Shown here one piece after another: positions 1-11,463 of a stretch of DNA of 64,000 bases (position 1 is its first letter; the number at the start of each line of letters is the position of its first letter). Source of the DNA: Ianthella basta. Taxonomy: Eukaryota > Porifera > Demospongiae > Verongiida > Ianthellidae. Made by a program: the position numbers and the translations under genes. Below the pieces are notes generated by a model. It ran no database searches. It worked only from the letters and a program-made list of their open reading frames with translations, and was not told the DNA's origin. The stretch lies in the NCBI GenBank assembly GCA_964019415.1, contig OZ025876.1, positions 1,225,302-1,289,301 of the forward strand, read 5' to 3'.

Positions 1-1227
1 CCAGGTTCAGTTTGCGTACCCCATGACTATCACATATCCATCAAACACTTCTATTAGGTAGAATATACCTAAGGATTGCCTAAGTGGGTTTGTAGCAACA
101 TCCATCATATGTAACTTTGTACACAATAAATATATAGCTACGTAGCTAATGATTCAACCATTGGCTCCTTTGGGGGTCATAAGGAAATGAATACCATTAA
201 TGTAACTAAGGTATATGTAATAGAGAAAAGTAAATTACCTTGCCTTACTTGGCCTTACTACATAGTGTGTACAAAGCTATGATGAATGAGCTTCCTAGCC
301 ACTAAGGCTTTACCAACAGGTTTTAGTACTAGCTCTGAAGAGGAGGACCAGATCACTCAACACCGGCCATGCATGCCCCCTTGGAAACATCTCACTCACC
401 CCCAATTAGATGATTCTTTGTATTTCTCTTGCCTCCCGCATAATACTCAGATCCTCAGTTCGGCTTTGCTGAAGATGCTTCTAAGCTTAGCACTAAGCAT
501 GCTTGTGTACAATGGTAGGTGTGCATGTGCATGTGTGCATGTGTATGTATATGTATGCAGTGGCAGTGGGTGTACTCCTGTTCCCATTCACTGCACTACA
601 TCACTGTACCCACAGGGCGGCCTGTCAATGAGGCACTGGTGAGGAAGAAGGATGCCAACATCAAGAAGAATTCTTCCTTTGTAAAGAAACTAATATTGGT
701 GAGCCTAGTGTGTGGTTACATTTGTACTGTAGCCACAAGTGTGTTTTTGTATAAGGGTGTAATGGTGTGTGTGTCTGGTCTGTCTGCACATGTGTTCAGA
801 GGACTCTCACTGAACAGCAGAGAGATTCACTTAGTGCTGACTTTGAATCTGTCTAACTCAACCTTAACTATACATACCTCCATCTGGTGTACAACTGCTG
901 GTCTGGTCATCAGATTATATACGTATAATTATATGCAGGTACACTGTACAAGCAGGTAGGTTGTTTACTGCAAAGACGAGCCTCCTCTCTATGAGGGAAG
1001 ACCTCATGAATTTCTTTGTGATAAAATGGATTTCTAATGACTCTGCATGTCTTGTTTATCTGTGGGTGAGGCATTGACCCCACATCCTTTGGGTTCATTA
1101 GGATCAAAAAACATCGTGAATACCATGAATATGAAAAAATAAATTACTTCATGCGTAAGTCCCTGGTTTCCCCTTGTGGTAGTGTCTCCACCCACACTGC
1201 ATGCATTGCTGTAGTTACACTGTGGCA
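1..1227. repeat. Large duplicated unit, first copy (flank block)
   Basis: Matches 21352-23550, 33020-34135 and 38660-39890 over its whole length, differing by scattered substitutions and the insertions listed separately. Apart from the UPF2 fragment at 616-880 it holds only intron- or flank-like sequence. The frame at 286-642 (SFLATKALPTG...) recurs in all four copies but in no other context and has no recognisable domain. Confidence 0.8.
616..880 (+). pseudogene. UPF2 exon fragments (GRPV and RTLTEQQ exons)
   Basis: 616-698 copies the UPF2 exon at 60816-60892 (GRPVNEALVRKKDANIKKNS) with acceptor 'cccacag' and a donor shifted six bases. 800-880 copies the exon at 60992-61072 (RTLTEQQRDSLSADF), then diverges. 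The rest of UPF2 is absent. The frame of the first part is open, but it has no partner exons. Confidence 0.7.
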
Positions 1228-1388
1228 CAGGGTTTTCCAAATGGTTGTTTCAAACGTTATTCGACTCACGACTCACCTTTCAACTTTGACCTTAAACTTT
1301 AGGTGCTATTACATTAAGGTTCAAAGTTCAGAGGTGAGTCATGTGCGTGAGTCGAGTGACGGTCGCAACAACCATTTTGCAAAACCTG
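1228..1388. mobile_element. Fold-back MITE at the edge of a FReD fragment
   Basis: Two arms of about 60-70 bp (from CAGGGTTTTCCAAATGG and to CCATTTTGCAAAACCTG; inner part TCGACTCACGACTCACC) form a long imperfect hairpin with a loop of about 20-25 nt. Copies: 23553-23682 (centre deleted), 34136-34296, and 39893-40819 (containing the 757-bp element). Confidence 0.65.
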
Positions 1389-1566
1389 TCATTGTCCCTG
1401 TCATATGTTGAAAATGCCATTATCCCATCATGACTTATATTATCATTACAACCCAGTGCATCTCCTGCACTGCCACTGTATGCTCCAATGTCCAGTCTGT
1501 AGTTGGTGAGGTTGTTGTTGACAGAGAAGAAGTTGTACTGTGCATTCTTCTTGTTGCCATCAAAGC
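1389..1566 (-). pseudogene. FReD internal fragment next to a fold-back MITE
   Basis: Encodes only FDGNKKNAQYNFFSVNNNL... to GDALGCNDNISHDG and YDRDNDR, with no start, signal exon or 3' end. One edge is the MITE at 1228-1388 and the other an abrupt switch to 'gcctcctctagctgggg'. The same fragment recurs at 23683-23854, 34297-34470 and, in a longer version, 40820-41133. All share the GCNDNISHDG loop, which no full-length copy in the window has. Confidence 0.7.
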
Positions 1567-1799
1567 AGCCTCCTCTAGCTGGGGTCATGGGGAAGACCTC
1601 ATGAATTTCATTAAGATGATTTAATTTGTGGATAAGATTGATTTTCTAGTCACTCAGTCTTGTGTATCTGCATTTGTGGCATTGACCCCACCTCCTCTGG
1701 TGTCATGGGGATATGAATGCTGTTAAGATAACTACATTTAGTAGAATGTAGTCTGCTTTGTCAGTCTCTGACTCCTCCTTGTGGTGTCTTTGTGTGGGT

Positions 1800-2284
1800 C
1801 AGTACACAACTTTGGACTCAGGTCAGATAAAGTACTCTGGTGTCATGGTGTTGACACAGTATTGTGAAATCTTTGCAGCTGGTCATGTTCCAGGTTCAGT
1901 TTGCGCACCTCATAACTATCAATACAGTCATTGTACAAGTTGTGAGTTGTCTCATCCTGCTCCAACTTAGGCCAATGGGGTTGTTCTGTGTTTCTTGTGG
2001 TGTGTGTAAATAGTCTGTTGTTGTTTTCCAGTCATGAGCTGTACTGAGTTGTTTCATGTATGTTACGAGTGGTGTCCACTCTTTAGTGCATCTCTAGTGT
2101 CTGCACACTCTCATGTCACTCCACTTACCGTTACCCACTACACGCTAAGTGGACATTGTCCTCACTACATCAGAAAGACCCGTGTCCCTTCACATTAACC
2201 GTAATACACTGATAGTCTATTGCCTAATCTTACATTGTACTTATGTCATGCTGTTCAACTGTTACCAGTGATGTGCTGGTTGTA
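1800..2284. repeat. FReD upstream block (recurrent 'P block')
   Basis: 'gtactctggtgtcatggtgttgacacagtattg...' with the following 110 bp recurs upstream of nearly every FReD exon 1: about 1829, 5310, 7778, 10721, 21295, 24127, 26745, 27137, 36148, 38599, 42480, 45114, 54665 and 58621. On the minus strand many copies keep a short open frame ending NLEHDQLQRFHNTVSTP and stop. Function unknown. Confidence 0.7.
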
Positions 2285-2759
2285 CAGTGGCAGGAGCCTC
2301 AATCTATAATGGACTCCTTTGGGGACCAGCTGTCTGTACTCATTAGAGAGATGTCCTTAATTCTGAGGTGTACCAGTAGGTTGGTATACATTTCTATGTG
2401 CTGTCATAACAGGCAGTGTTCTCATTATAGAGGTTTCAATATTGCGAGCTTTCCTGATTCAGGGTGTCAGAGAATGGCCATTTTTTGACAGCTGTTCAGA
2501 ATGTCCGGATTATTGGGTGACTTTTATAGAGTTGTATAGGGCGGTGTACAGGGCGCTGTCCGCAATACAAAATAACGGGGTGTCCGCATTTCAAGGGGAA
2601 CTTTGTACAGGTAGCATAGGGCCAATCGTTGGGATGTCCGCATAATTGAGGTGTCCACTTTTCAGGGGTGTCCACAAGGCAGGGTTCCACTGTATAGAGA
2701 TTTCATCTATTGTGAGCTATCCTTATTCAGGGTGTCCTTTATAGAGAGGTACCACTGTG
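2285..2759. mobile_element. MITE with CAGTGG / CCACTG ends, nested copy inside
   Basis: Left end TACAGTGG...ATAATGGAC; right ends '..GGTTCCACTGTA' at 2692 and '..GGTACCACTGTG' at 2757. The inner segment 2460-2692, rich in 'tgtccgcat' motifs, looks like a second related element inserted in the first. The copy at 24568-24760 lacks it and is truncated. Confidence 0.6.
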
Positions 2760-3126
2760 CGATACGTATACCCTGTTTGCTTGATAGTGCTATCCTATCT
2801 TGTCCCTGACCAGAGTGAACTGTGCGTTTGTGGTGGTACGATGAGGAGGGAGACAGTGTGTCTGTCCACCAGTCTGCAATGCACACACACTCTCTTGTTG
2901 GTGTTGTGTGTTAATTAAGTGGTGAGAAGAGTACCACCACTGTGCCTCCATCTGGTGTACAACTGCTGGTCTGGTCATTAGATAGTGGTGCATTGATTAG
3001 CAGTGGACTAGCACTAGTTGTGATTTTTGAGGTTTCACATGTTTTGCTATTACTGCAAATGTACAGTACGTTGTTTGTTAGCTAGATGTCACTGTCACAT
3101 GTTATGCGTACATATATACCTCTAGT

Positions 3127-3290
3127 CCATTCAGAACTGTACACTGGCAGACATATGTAGTAACGTACCATAATCATGCATAGCTGTCACTGTGTCTGCA
3201 TGTCATTGTCCCTGTCGTATGATGAAAATATCATCCCATCATTTTATATGTAGCACAACAACCAGCCACCCCTTACACTGAGATACACCT
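3127..3290 (-). pseudogene. Decayed FReD relic 3' of FReD-1
   Basis: Aligns by eye to the 3' part of FReD exon 2: 'gtccattcag', 'acactggcag', 'tgtcattgtccctgtcgtatg' and 'catcccatcat' occur in order and with gene-like spacing, but the frame is lost and no GWWY codons remain. Similar relics are at 15075-15260, 15525-15690, 19330-19520 and 24820-25010. Each is followed by a G-rich stretch and a 'ttcagggtacc' repeat. Confidence 0.55.
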
Positions 3291-3299
3291 AGCCACCCA

Positions 3300-3350
3300 C
3301 TTCTAGGATACTTGGGGTGAGGGGAGGTGGGAGGGTGGGGTGGGGTGCAC
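3300..3350 (+). repeat. G-rich tract with quadruplex potential
   Basis: 'cttggggtgaggggaggtggg...' contains more than four runs of three or more G within 40 bases. A similar tract is at 15708-15736 in another relic unit. Confidence 0.5.
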
Positions 3351-3673
3351 AAACGGTTCCGCTGCCTATGGATAGATACATATCATTTATAGCTAGTTAT
3401 TCTTCATTCAGGGTACCCTACAGTATAATTATTGACTAGGTTCCTTTCTCAGGGTACCCCATATACTGTATATAGTGGGCTCCTTGTTCAGGGTGTCCTT
3501 CATAGAGAAGTTCCATGCACAGTATGAACACATTTCACATGTACTTCATCACTGTATTATTGATCACACTATACACTACAATTGTAGACTACATATCATT
3601 GGTTAACTCAATATCCTTGTGTGATTCTAGTGCTGTGTCTGTAGCTAAACTGTGTTCAGTGATGGACACTTGA

Positions 3674-4883
3674 CTAGTCTCTGGTGCGGAGCTTCATTTC
3701 AATGCTTTTGTGGCTGTGGGCAAACCCAGCCCATTGGTTGTCTCCATTGTATGGTCCATTTAGACCTGCATACCGGCAGGCAATGTACCACCATCCAGCA
3801 GAGTGTGACTGAGCACAACTGTATTTATTGTCCCTGTCATACGTTGTAAATGCTGCCCCATCATGGGTAGAGCCTCTGCAAATCTCCCCTTGCAGTGCAT
3901 CCCCTGCAGTGCCACTGTATGCTCCAATGTCCAGTCTGTAGTTGGTGAGGTTGTTGTTGACAGAGAAGAAGTTGTACTGTGCATACTTCTTGTTGCCATC
4001 AAAGTCACCCAAGTCCACTCTCAGCTCTGCCCTGAACACTGCTGCAGTTAGACAGTGGATCTTCTCCAGACCCAACCAGTATTCCCATTTAGGGTCACCA
4101 AACCCATTGACATACTCCGACCATCCCCTAGTGAAGTTGACTTCTCCATTCTTTCGTTTCTGGAAGACCACCCACTGTCCATTGTCCATATCACACCACA
4201 CATTGAATGGTTTGATGTGAGGGCACTGTGGGTCAATGGTGTAGACACCAGACGTGGTGCACCCTCTCTGGTACACCTCCCTGCAGTCACAGGGGAGACC
4301 AGGGCCTTGTGGAGTGCCTGGGGAGGGGAGAGGAGAGAGTGAGCCGTTATGGTACTTGCTAGATAAAGGGTCTGAGAGAGAGGAATTACTTATTTTTTCA
4401 GTGCAGCACATATGTGGAGAAGGACAATGCTCAGTATAGAGCACTTGACTTCACTCAGAACATTACCATGTAGATTTTCAACCATGAATGTTAGATATTT
4501 GACTGTGACACAAGATGTCTTCATTTTCAACCACCATGGTTGACCTTTCATGGCTTGAACTTCTCACTTCATGCCTGTGCTTCAACATTTCTCATGTAAC
4601 TTGTGTGTGTGTGGTCAAACCATCTTAGCCTTACTATGTTAAGGATTGACCAATTTTGAATGGTTTACATACGTACACATTGAATGAAGTAGTTGAATCA
4701 GTAGCCGACTATTATGTCATGACTGAACTTTTAATAATCCTCCACATCCTAATACTTCTGATCCCTTACCACTATTCTACTACTCCCCAGTGTGTAGCTG
4801 CTGGTATGTGTGTGTAACTCACATGAATACCCCAAGCTGATAAAGGTTGCAGTGAGAACTAGTGTGCTCACAAGTGGAGTCAT
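3674..4883 (-). CDS. FReD-1: secreted fibrinogen-related lectin, two exons, intact
   Basis: Exon 1 is 4883-4823 (61 nt, 20 codons plus one base, hydrophobic signal peptide starting MTPLVSTLVL and ending GYS). The intron is 4822-4318 (donor gtgagt, acceptor ccccag, phase 1). Exon 2 is 4317-3674, ending TAG. The joined frame is 705 nt, 234 aa. Exon 2 encodes a whole fibrinogen C-terminal domain: CREVYQRGC at the start, VWCDMDNGQWVVFQKR, the GF(G)DPKWEYWLGLE core, DRDNK in the calcium loop, CAQ..SAGWWY..C and LNGPYNG. By family knowledge (ficolins, tachylectin-5, FREPs) such domains bind acetylated sugars on microbes; that role is inferred here. The start is chosen because the same exon 1 precedes every full copy. 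The variable loop after DAL reads QGEICRGST, and the Cys usual two residues before LNG is Tyr (CRYAGLNG). Confidence 0.85.
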
Positions 4884-5782
4884 TCTCTTGGACTGTGTTC
4901 ACTGTCACTGGTGCAGTAGGTATACTGTTGACAAAACCTTGTGACTTGTTTCTCTAAAGCAGGCTCTATTCCTAGGAAAGTAGGTTGTTTACTGTGAAGA
5001 CAGGCCTCCTTTTTATAGCATCCTCCTCTGGGGTCATGGGGAGGACCTAATGATGTCTTTAAGATGACTCAATTAGTGGACAAAACAGATTATTATGTAA
5101 TATTCTGTGATTCTGTCATGTGAATCTGTGCAGGTGGCATTGACCTTGTCTCCACTGGGGTCATGGGGATAGACCTATAATACTATTAAAACAACTTCAT
5201 TAGTAGAAAGTTAATTACTTAATAATTGCAATATCCCTAACTCTCCCTTGTGGTGGTGTATCTGTGTGGGTCACTGTGCTGCTGCATTGTGGTGGTAAAC
5301 AGGTTTAGAAGTACTCTGGTGTCAGGGAGTTGACACAATATTGCAAAATCTTTGCAGCTGGTCATGTTCCAGGTTCAGTTTACAAATACCCCATAACTAT
5401 CAATGTAGTCATTGCACAAGTTGAATGTTGTTTCATCCTGCTCCAACTTGGGCCAGTGGGGGTACTTTGCATTTCTTGTAAGTAGTGTTTGTTAATATAT
5501 TAATTGCTACAACTGTTGTTGTCTAGTCATGAGTTGTGTACTGGATTGTGTCATGTACAGTATGTTATGAGTGGTGTGCACCATTTAGTACATCACTAGT
5601 GTCCACACAAACTTATCTAACCATTGCCCAATACAATAGGTGGACTTGGTCCTCATTACATAAAAGGGAATTGTGCCGATCCCTTCACATTAACCATACT
5701 ACACTGATAGTCTACATATTACTTCATCTTACATTCTTCTTATGTCAACCCTTCCAACTGTTACCAAGTGATATGTTGGTTG
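4884..5782. other. FReD-1 upstream flank
   Basis: Holds the FReD-1 promoter (TATA 5011-5017), the recurrent P block at 5310 and repeat-unit sequence shared with 35.8-36.6 and 42.3-42.9 kb. No gene seen. Confidence 0.6.
5011..5017 (-). promoter_or_regulatory. TATA box of FReD-1
   Basis: TATAAAA on the minus strand about 130 nt upstream of the FReD-1 ATG. Equivalent TATAAAA motifs precede exon 1 of FReD-3 (10420-10426), of the truncated copy with exon 1 at 14440-14500 (14616-14622), of FReD-6 (18878-18884) and of the copy at 35.7 kb (35850-35856). FReD-7, -8 and -10 carry TTTAAA-type variants instead (21005-21012, 26455-26462, 38308-38315). No clear TATA is seen before FReD-2 or FReD-17. Confidence 0.5.
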
Positions 5783-5999
5783 CACAGTGGAACATCAATC
5801 TATAATGGACACCATGGGGACCAGCTGTCTGTCCTCATTATGTATACAGAGGTATTCTTATTTGAGAAGTATTCTGGTATAGGTTGGTTATACTGTATAT
5901 CTCTACGTGCTATCACAGCTGGCTGTGTTATAGAGGTTTCATTCATAGTGCATGAGCTATCCTCATTCAGGGTGTTCTTTATAGAGAGGTACCACTGTG
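5783..5999. mobile_element. MITE, 217 bp, CACAGTGG termini
   Basis: Terminal inverted repeats of about 28 bp (CACAGTGGAACATC... and ...GAGAGGTACCACTGTG). Same family as 2285-2759. Further copies at 36626-36820 and 42951-43169 occupy the same position in their duplication units. Confidence 0.65.
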
Positions 6000-6399
6000 T
6001 GGTATGCATGTGCATTGTTTGTTGGCTAGTGCTGTCCTACCTTGTCCCCTGAACAGAGTGAACTGTGTGCTTGTGGTCATGTGGTGAGGACGGATGGAGA
6101 CAGTGTGCCTGCATGTTCCTATGTCCACAGTGTACGTACACTTTCTTGTTGATGGTTGTTATGCTGAGTGAGAGGAGTACCACCACTGTACCTCCATCTG
6201 GTGTACAACTGTTGGTCTGGTCATTAGATTATATACGTATGTACACTGTATGAACACATTTTACATGTACTTCATCACTGTATTATTGATCACACTATGC
6301 ACTACAATTGTAGACTACAGATCATTGGTTAACTCAATATCCTTGTGTGGTTCTAGTGCTGTGTCTGTAGCTAAACTGTGTTCAGTGATGGACACTTGA

Positions 6400-7406
6400 C
6401 TAGTCTCTGGTGTGGAGCTTCATTTCAATGCTTTTGTGGCTTCTGGTGAACCCAGTCCAGCGGGTGTCACCATTGTATGGTCCATTTAGGTGTGCACAGT
6501 AGCAGCTATTGTACCACCATCCAGATGATGCACAATTACCATCACTGCTCCTGTCATTGTCCCTGTCATATGTTGTAAATGCCATCCCATCATGATTTGC
6601 AGGCTAACTGCACCCCACCCAATGCAGTGCATCCCCTGCATTGCCACTGTATGCTCCAATGTCCAGTCTGTAGTTGGTGAGGTTGTTGTTGACAGAGAAG
6701 AAGTTGTACTGTGCATATTTCTTGTTGCCATCAAAGTCCCCCAAGTCCACTCTCAGCTCTGACCTGAACACTGCTGCAGTTAGACAGTGGATTTTCTCTA
6801 GACCCAACCAGTATTCCCATTTGGGGTCACCAAACCCATTGACATACTCCGACCATCTCCTGTTGAAGTTGACTTCTCCATTCTTTCGTTTCTGGAAGAC
6901 CACCCACTGTCCATTGTCCATATCACACCACACCCTGAATGGTCTGATGCGAGGGCACTGTGGGTCAATGGTGTAGACACCAGACGTGGTGCACCCTCTC
7001 TGGTACACCTCTCTACAGTCACGGGGGAGACCAGGGCCTTGTGGGGTGCCTGGGGTGAGGGGGTGGACTGGACAATTATGGTATACTTGCTAGATAAGGG
7101 TTTGTGAGAGAGAAGTATTGTCTGCATTGTTGCAGTACATTTGTGGAAAATATAATGGGCTTGGCTTGTGGAAAATATAATGGGCACCTTTCTCAGACTA
7201 TTTCCTGTGGAGAACTCTGGCTGTACTGCATAGCTCCCCCCTTCCGCACCACACCAACACACACATTCTATATAGTGCTTCTGTTCCCTTACCACCATTC
7301 TACTACTCCCCAGTGTGTAGCTGTTGGTGTGTGTGTGTAACTCACATGAATACCCCAAGCTGATGAAGGCTGCAGTGAGAACTAGTGTGCTCACAAGTGG
7401 AGTCAT
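6400..7406 (-). pseudogene. FReD-2: fibrinogen-related lectin gene with one in-frame stop
   Basis: Exon 1 is 7406-7346, the intron 7345-7050 (296 bp) and exon 2 7049-6400. The total of 711 nt keeps frame throughout, but codon TAG at 6606-6604 interrupts it in the variable loop just after VGCS. Downstream the frame is clean: [35 protein letters not shown], stop. The lesion falls in the most variable part, so the copy may be a recent pseudogene, a null allele or a base-call error. The product without it would be 236 aa. The terminal motif is KLHTRD rather than the usual KLRTRD. Confidence 0.75.
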
Positions 7407-7964
7407 TCTCTTGGACTGTGTTCACTGTCACTGTAGCAGTAGGTATACTGTTGACAACACCTTGTGACTTGTTTCTCTGAAACAGGCTCTGTTACTAGGA
7501 AAGTAGGTTGTTTACTGTGAAGACAAGCCCTCATGAATTTCTTTAAGGTGATTCAATTAGTGGATTAAATTGATCACTCTGTCTTGCATATGCATGTGGC
7601 ATAGACCATGCCTCTACTGAGGCCACAGAGATGGACTTGTGAATACCATTAAGATAACTGAATTAGTAGAAGGTAGACTACCTCATATGTCCCTAACTCC
7701 TCCTTGTGGTGGTGTCTCTGTTTGGGTCACTGCACTGTGGTGGCAAACAACATTGGACTAATGACTGATAATTTGTACTCTGGTGTCATGGTGTTGACAC
7801 AGTATTGTGAAATGTTTGCAGCTGGTCATGTTCCAGGTTCAGTTTGCACACCTCATAACTGTCAATACAGTCATTGTACAAGTTGTGAGTTGTCTCATCC
7901 TGCAAGTAAACAAGTAGACTACATAGAGAATGATTGTAGTCAAATACAGTGTCTAAGTGCCTGC
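7407..7964. other. FReD-2 upstream flank
   Basis: Shared almost exactly with 58250-58740 (FReD-17 upstream). Contains a P block at 7778. No TATA and no further gene seen. Confidence 0.6.
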
Positions 7965-8960
7965 AATAGTTCACGGCCTGTTGTTTGCAGTCTTCCATCA
8001 AAGAAAGCACTTCTTGCTAAGCTCAGGATGTAGCTGTATTATAACATGGCAGTCAGACATTGCAGTATATAGAGTCTAAACATTTGGGTTTGAATTCTGC
8101 AATTAATTGACTGTTCATTAATTTTATTCCTTGTGTGTGTATACATTGCTGGAGATGGGTTGTACATACAATAGGCAATACCCGTTGATTATATATATTT
8201 CAACTTCTTTGAAAGGTATACGTAAATGTTTCCTCTTCTGTATGTGTCACGTGCACTACCACATTGCCTAATAAGTATCCGTAACTGCCAAACACTTAGC
8301 TAACACGTCACATAGCTAAGGACTGCCTAAGAACTAGGTTTTAGTACTAGTCCGGAAGTGAAGATCACTCATCCCCAGTGAACGGCCCTGGCCCCTTTGG
8401 CTAAATCTCCCCTCTTCCTTCACTAAGTTACTTAGGTATTTAGTTCTGCCCCTCCTCCCCTCCTCACACACACACCCGCATCCATGTCACTCAGACCCTC
8501 AGTTCAGCACTGATGCATGCATATGTGTATGTATACAGGTGCATGATGTAATCACTGAGCCCCAGATCAATGGATAGCTACACTGTACATATGGAGATAG
8601 TGGGTGTACTCTTGTTCCCATTCACCACACTACATCACTGTACCCACAGGGCAAACTGTCAATGAGTTACAGGTGAGGAAGAAGGATGCCAACATCAAGA
8701 AGAACTCTTCCTTAGCAAAGAACCGATGAGCAATGCAGTGTAGGGTGGCATACATATGTACTGAATCCACTACTGTGTTTGTGTATAGAGGTGTAATGGT
8801 GTGTGTATCTGATTAGTCTGTGTGTTCAGAGGACTCTCACTGAACAGCAGAGGGATTCACTTAGTGCTGACTTTGAGGGACTGAATCTCTCTAACCAGAC
8901 ACAAACTGTACCTCCATCTGGTGTACAATTGTTGGTCTGGTCATTAGATTACATACACAT
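7965..8960 (+). pseudogene. UPF2 head fragment between FReD-2 and FReD-3
   Basis: Contains a degenerate UPF2 exon 2 ('cacggcctgttgtttgcagtc' at about 7973), intron-like sequence similar to 60.38-60.44 kb, a GRPV exon copy from 8650 (GQTVNEL...KKDANIKKNSS) and an RTLTEQQ exon copy from 8830 that continues as GLNLSNQT... past the real exon's divergence point. Not translatable as one frame. Confidence 0.6.
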
Positions 8961-9119
8961 GTACACTGTATGAACACATTTCACATGTACTTCATCACTG
9001 TATTATTGATCACACTATAAACTACAATTGTAGACTACATATCATTGGTTAACTCAATATCCTTGTGTGGTTCTAGTGCTGTGTCTGTAGCTAAACTGAT
9101 TTCAGTGATGGACACTTGA

Positions 9120-10294
9120 CTAGTCTCTGGTGCGGAGCTTCATTTCAATGCTTTTGAGGCTTCTGGTATACCCAATCCAGCCGTTTTCTCCATTGTATGG
9201 TCCATTAAGATTTGCACACCAGCAGGCTTTGTACCACCATCCAGCAGAATGACGCTGAGCACAGTTGTCACTACTCCTGTCATTGTCCCTGTCGTATGTT
9301 GAGAATGTCATCCCATCATGAAGCCAGGGATGGTTCCCAGTAGCACAAGTCACCCCATGCAGTGCATCCCCTGCATTGCCACTGTATGCTCCAATGTCCA
9401 GTCTGTAGTTGGTGAGGTTGTTGTTGACAGAGAAGAAGTTGTACTGTGCATTCTTCTTGTTGCCATCAAAGTCACCCAAGTCCACTCTCAGCTCTGACCT
9501 GAACACTGCTGCAGTTAGACAGTGGATTTTTTCTAGACCCAACCAGTATTCCCATTTAGGGTCACCAAACCCATTGACATACTCCGACCATCCCCTAGTG
9601 AAGTTGACTTCTCCATTCTTTCGTTTATGAAAGACCACCCACTGTCCGTCGTCCATATCACACCACACCCTGAATGGTCTGATGCGAGGGCACTGTGGAT
9701 CAATGGTGTAGACACCAGACATGGTGCACCCTCTCTGGTACACCTCTCTGCAGTCACGGGAGAAACCAGGGCCTTGTAGGGTGCCTGGGGAGGGGGTGGA
9801 GTGAACAGTTATGGTACACTTGCTAAATGAAAGTTCTGTGCGAGAGAAGATTTGTCTGTACTGCTGCAGTACATTTAAGGAGAATGGAAAGAGCTTGGTG
9901 CTTCACACAGAACAGTTGCTACATGCAGCATGCAGCTGTTTCTACCACAAATGCCTTTGTTTGACATGATGACAAGGTGTTTAGATGGTACACATGAATT
10001 CAGGTACTGCACTTTGCACAGGTAGGTGGCACCCTCTTTCACACCCAATCATCCACTAGCCACTTTACAAGACCAATGATCCAGGCCAGTGCACCCTTCT
10101 TAGACTATTTCCTGTGGAGATCACTGGCTGTAATACATAGTTACCCCTCCTCACCCACACCCTAGTGCTTCTGTCCCCTTACAACCATTCTACTTCACCC
10201 CAGTGTGTAGCTGTAGGTGTGTGTGTAACTCACATGAATACCCCAAGCTGATGAAGGCTGCAGTGAGAACTAGTGTGCTCACAAGTGGAGTCAT
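9120..10294 (-). CDS. FReD-3: secreted fibrinogen-related lectin, two exons, intact
   Basis: Exon 1 is 10294-10234 (signal peptide), the intron 10233-9785 (449 bp) and exon 2 9784-9120; 726 nt, 241 aa. This copy has one of the longest variable loops: after DALHG comes VTCATGNHPWL before HDGM. The calcium loop DRDNDRSSD is complete, followed by NCAQRHSAGWWY and CANLNGPYNG. It also has unusual substitutions near the start (TLQGPGFSRDC) and FHKRKNG in place of FQKRKNG. A TATA motif lies at 10420-10426. Secretion and a lectin role are inferred from signal peptide plus domain. Confidence 0.83.
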
Positions 10295-11043
10295 TCTCTT
10301 GGACTGTGTTCACTGTCACTGTAGCAGTAGGTATACTGTTGACAACACCTTGTGTCTTGTTTCTATGAAGCAGGCTCTGTTCCTAGGAAAGTAGGTCGTT
10401 TACTGTGAAGACAAGCCTCTTTTATAGAGCCTCCTCTGTGGTCATGAGGAAGAACCTCATGAATTTCTTTAAGTTGACTTAATTAGTTCTTATAACAGAT
10501 ATATGACTCTGTCTTGTTGATCTGTGCATGTGGCATTGACCCTGCCTCCTGTGGGTCAAGGGATAGGCTTACAGTACCATTGAGATTAGTGAATTAGCGG
10601 AAAGTTAACTACCTTATAATTGTACGTATGTCCCTAACTCCGCCTTGTGGTGGTGTCTCTGTGTGGGTCATTGCATTAGTTGCACTGTGGTGGTAAACGG
10701 GTTTGGGCTCAGGTCAGATAAAGTACTCTGGTGTCATGGTGTTGACACAGTATTGTGAAATCTTTGCAGCTGGTCATGTTCCATGCAATTAGCACACCTC
10801 ATAACAATCAATACAGTCATTGTACAAGTGGCATACAGTATACATGTTGTCTCATCCTGCTCCAACTTGGGCTAGCGGGATTGCTTTATGGTACACTTCT
10901 TGTAGTGTATGTATGTAAGTATTATGCTGCATCAGTTACTTCATGTCATGAGTTGTGTGCTGGATTGTGTCAGGTACAGTATGTTATGAGTGGTGTGCAC
11001 CCTCAGGTCAGATAAAGTACACTAATTAATCACTTTCCTCCAG
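10295..11043. other. FReD-3 upstream flank
   Basis: TATA at 10420-10426, P block at 10721, then a breakpoint into the inverted UPF2/RBM junction fragment. Confidence 0.55.
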
Positions 11044-11289
11044 GGAAGACTGCAAACAACAGGCCATGAATGACGCATGCATGCATGCATTTTAGAGAGA
11101 ATGCTTAGCTACATTGACTCCTCATGATCAGTTCATCGCAATCGCTTACACATCTCTTACCTTCTCCATCCTGCAGTTTGCATGTGCATGGGTACGTGCC
11201 ATCACGTAATTGCAAAGTAACCAGTGAAATACCAATACAATATGTGGAACAACCAAGACCCGAATAGAAAAGTTATTATTGTGTGGATA

Positions 11290-11362
11290 TGTTATTTGTT
11301 GTCTTCCATTGCAAAATTTTCCATCTTGCAGCTGTCATCCTCTTCACTGCCATCATGTGCAT

Positions 11363-11365
<3 letters not shown>
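11290..11365 (-). pseudogene. Inverted RBM last-exon fragment
   Basis: On the minus strand reads HDGSEEDDSCKMENF..., matching the 3' part of the last RBM exon. It lies beside a (CA)n tract. An inverted piece of UPF2 exon 2 ('gggaagactgcaaacaacagg') lies nearby at 11043-11070. An inverted RBM-UPF2 junction fragment is thus embedded in this unit. Confidence 0.55.

Positions 11366-11417
<52 letters not shown>
11364..11417. repeat. (CA)n microsatellite
   Basis: About 27 uninterrupted dinucleotides. Confidence 0.95.
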
Positions 11418-11419
<2 letters not shown>

Positions 11420-11463
11420 GTGCATACTGAGCCAATACTGAGCCTGTACTGTGTGAGGTCAAT

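Noticed and set aside
286-642. 118-codon frame (SFLATKALPTG...) repeated in four units
   Set aside because: Conserved only because the units are recent duplicates. The diverged equivalents at 8.3-8.5 and 55.2-55.4 kb do not keep the frame, and no domain is recognisable.
3942-4220. Plus-strand frames opposite FReD exon 2 (VRLLLTEKKLYCAYF...), repeated in every copy
   Set aside because: Antisense shadow of the highly conserved FBG exon; the composition is explained by the minus-strand codons.
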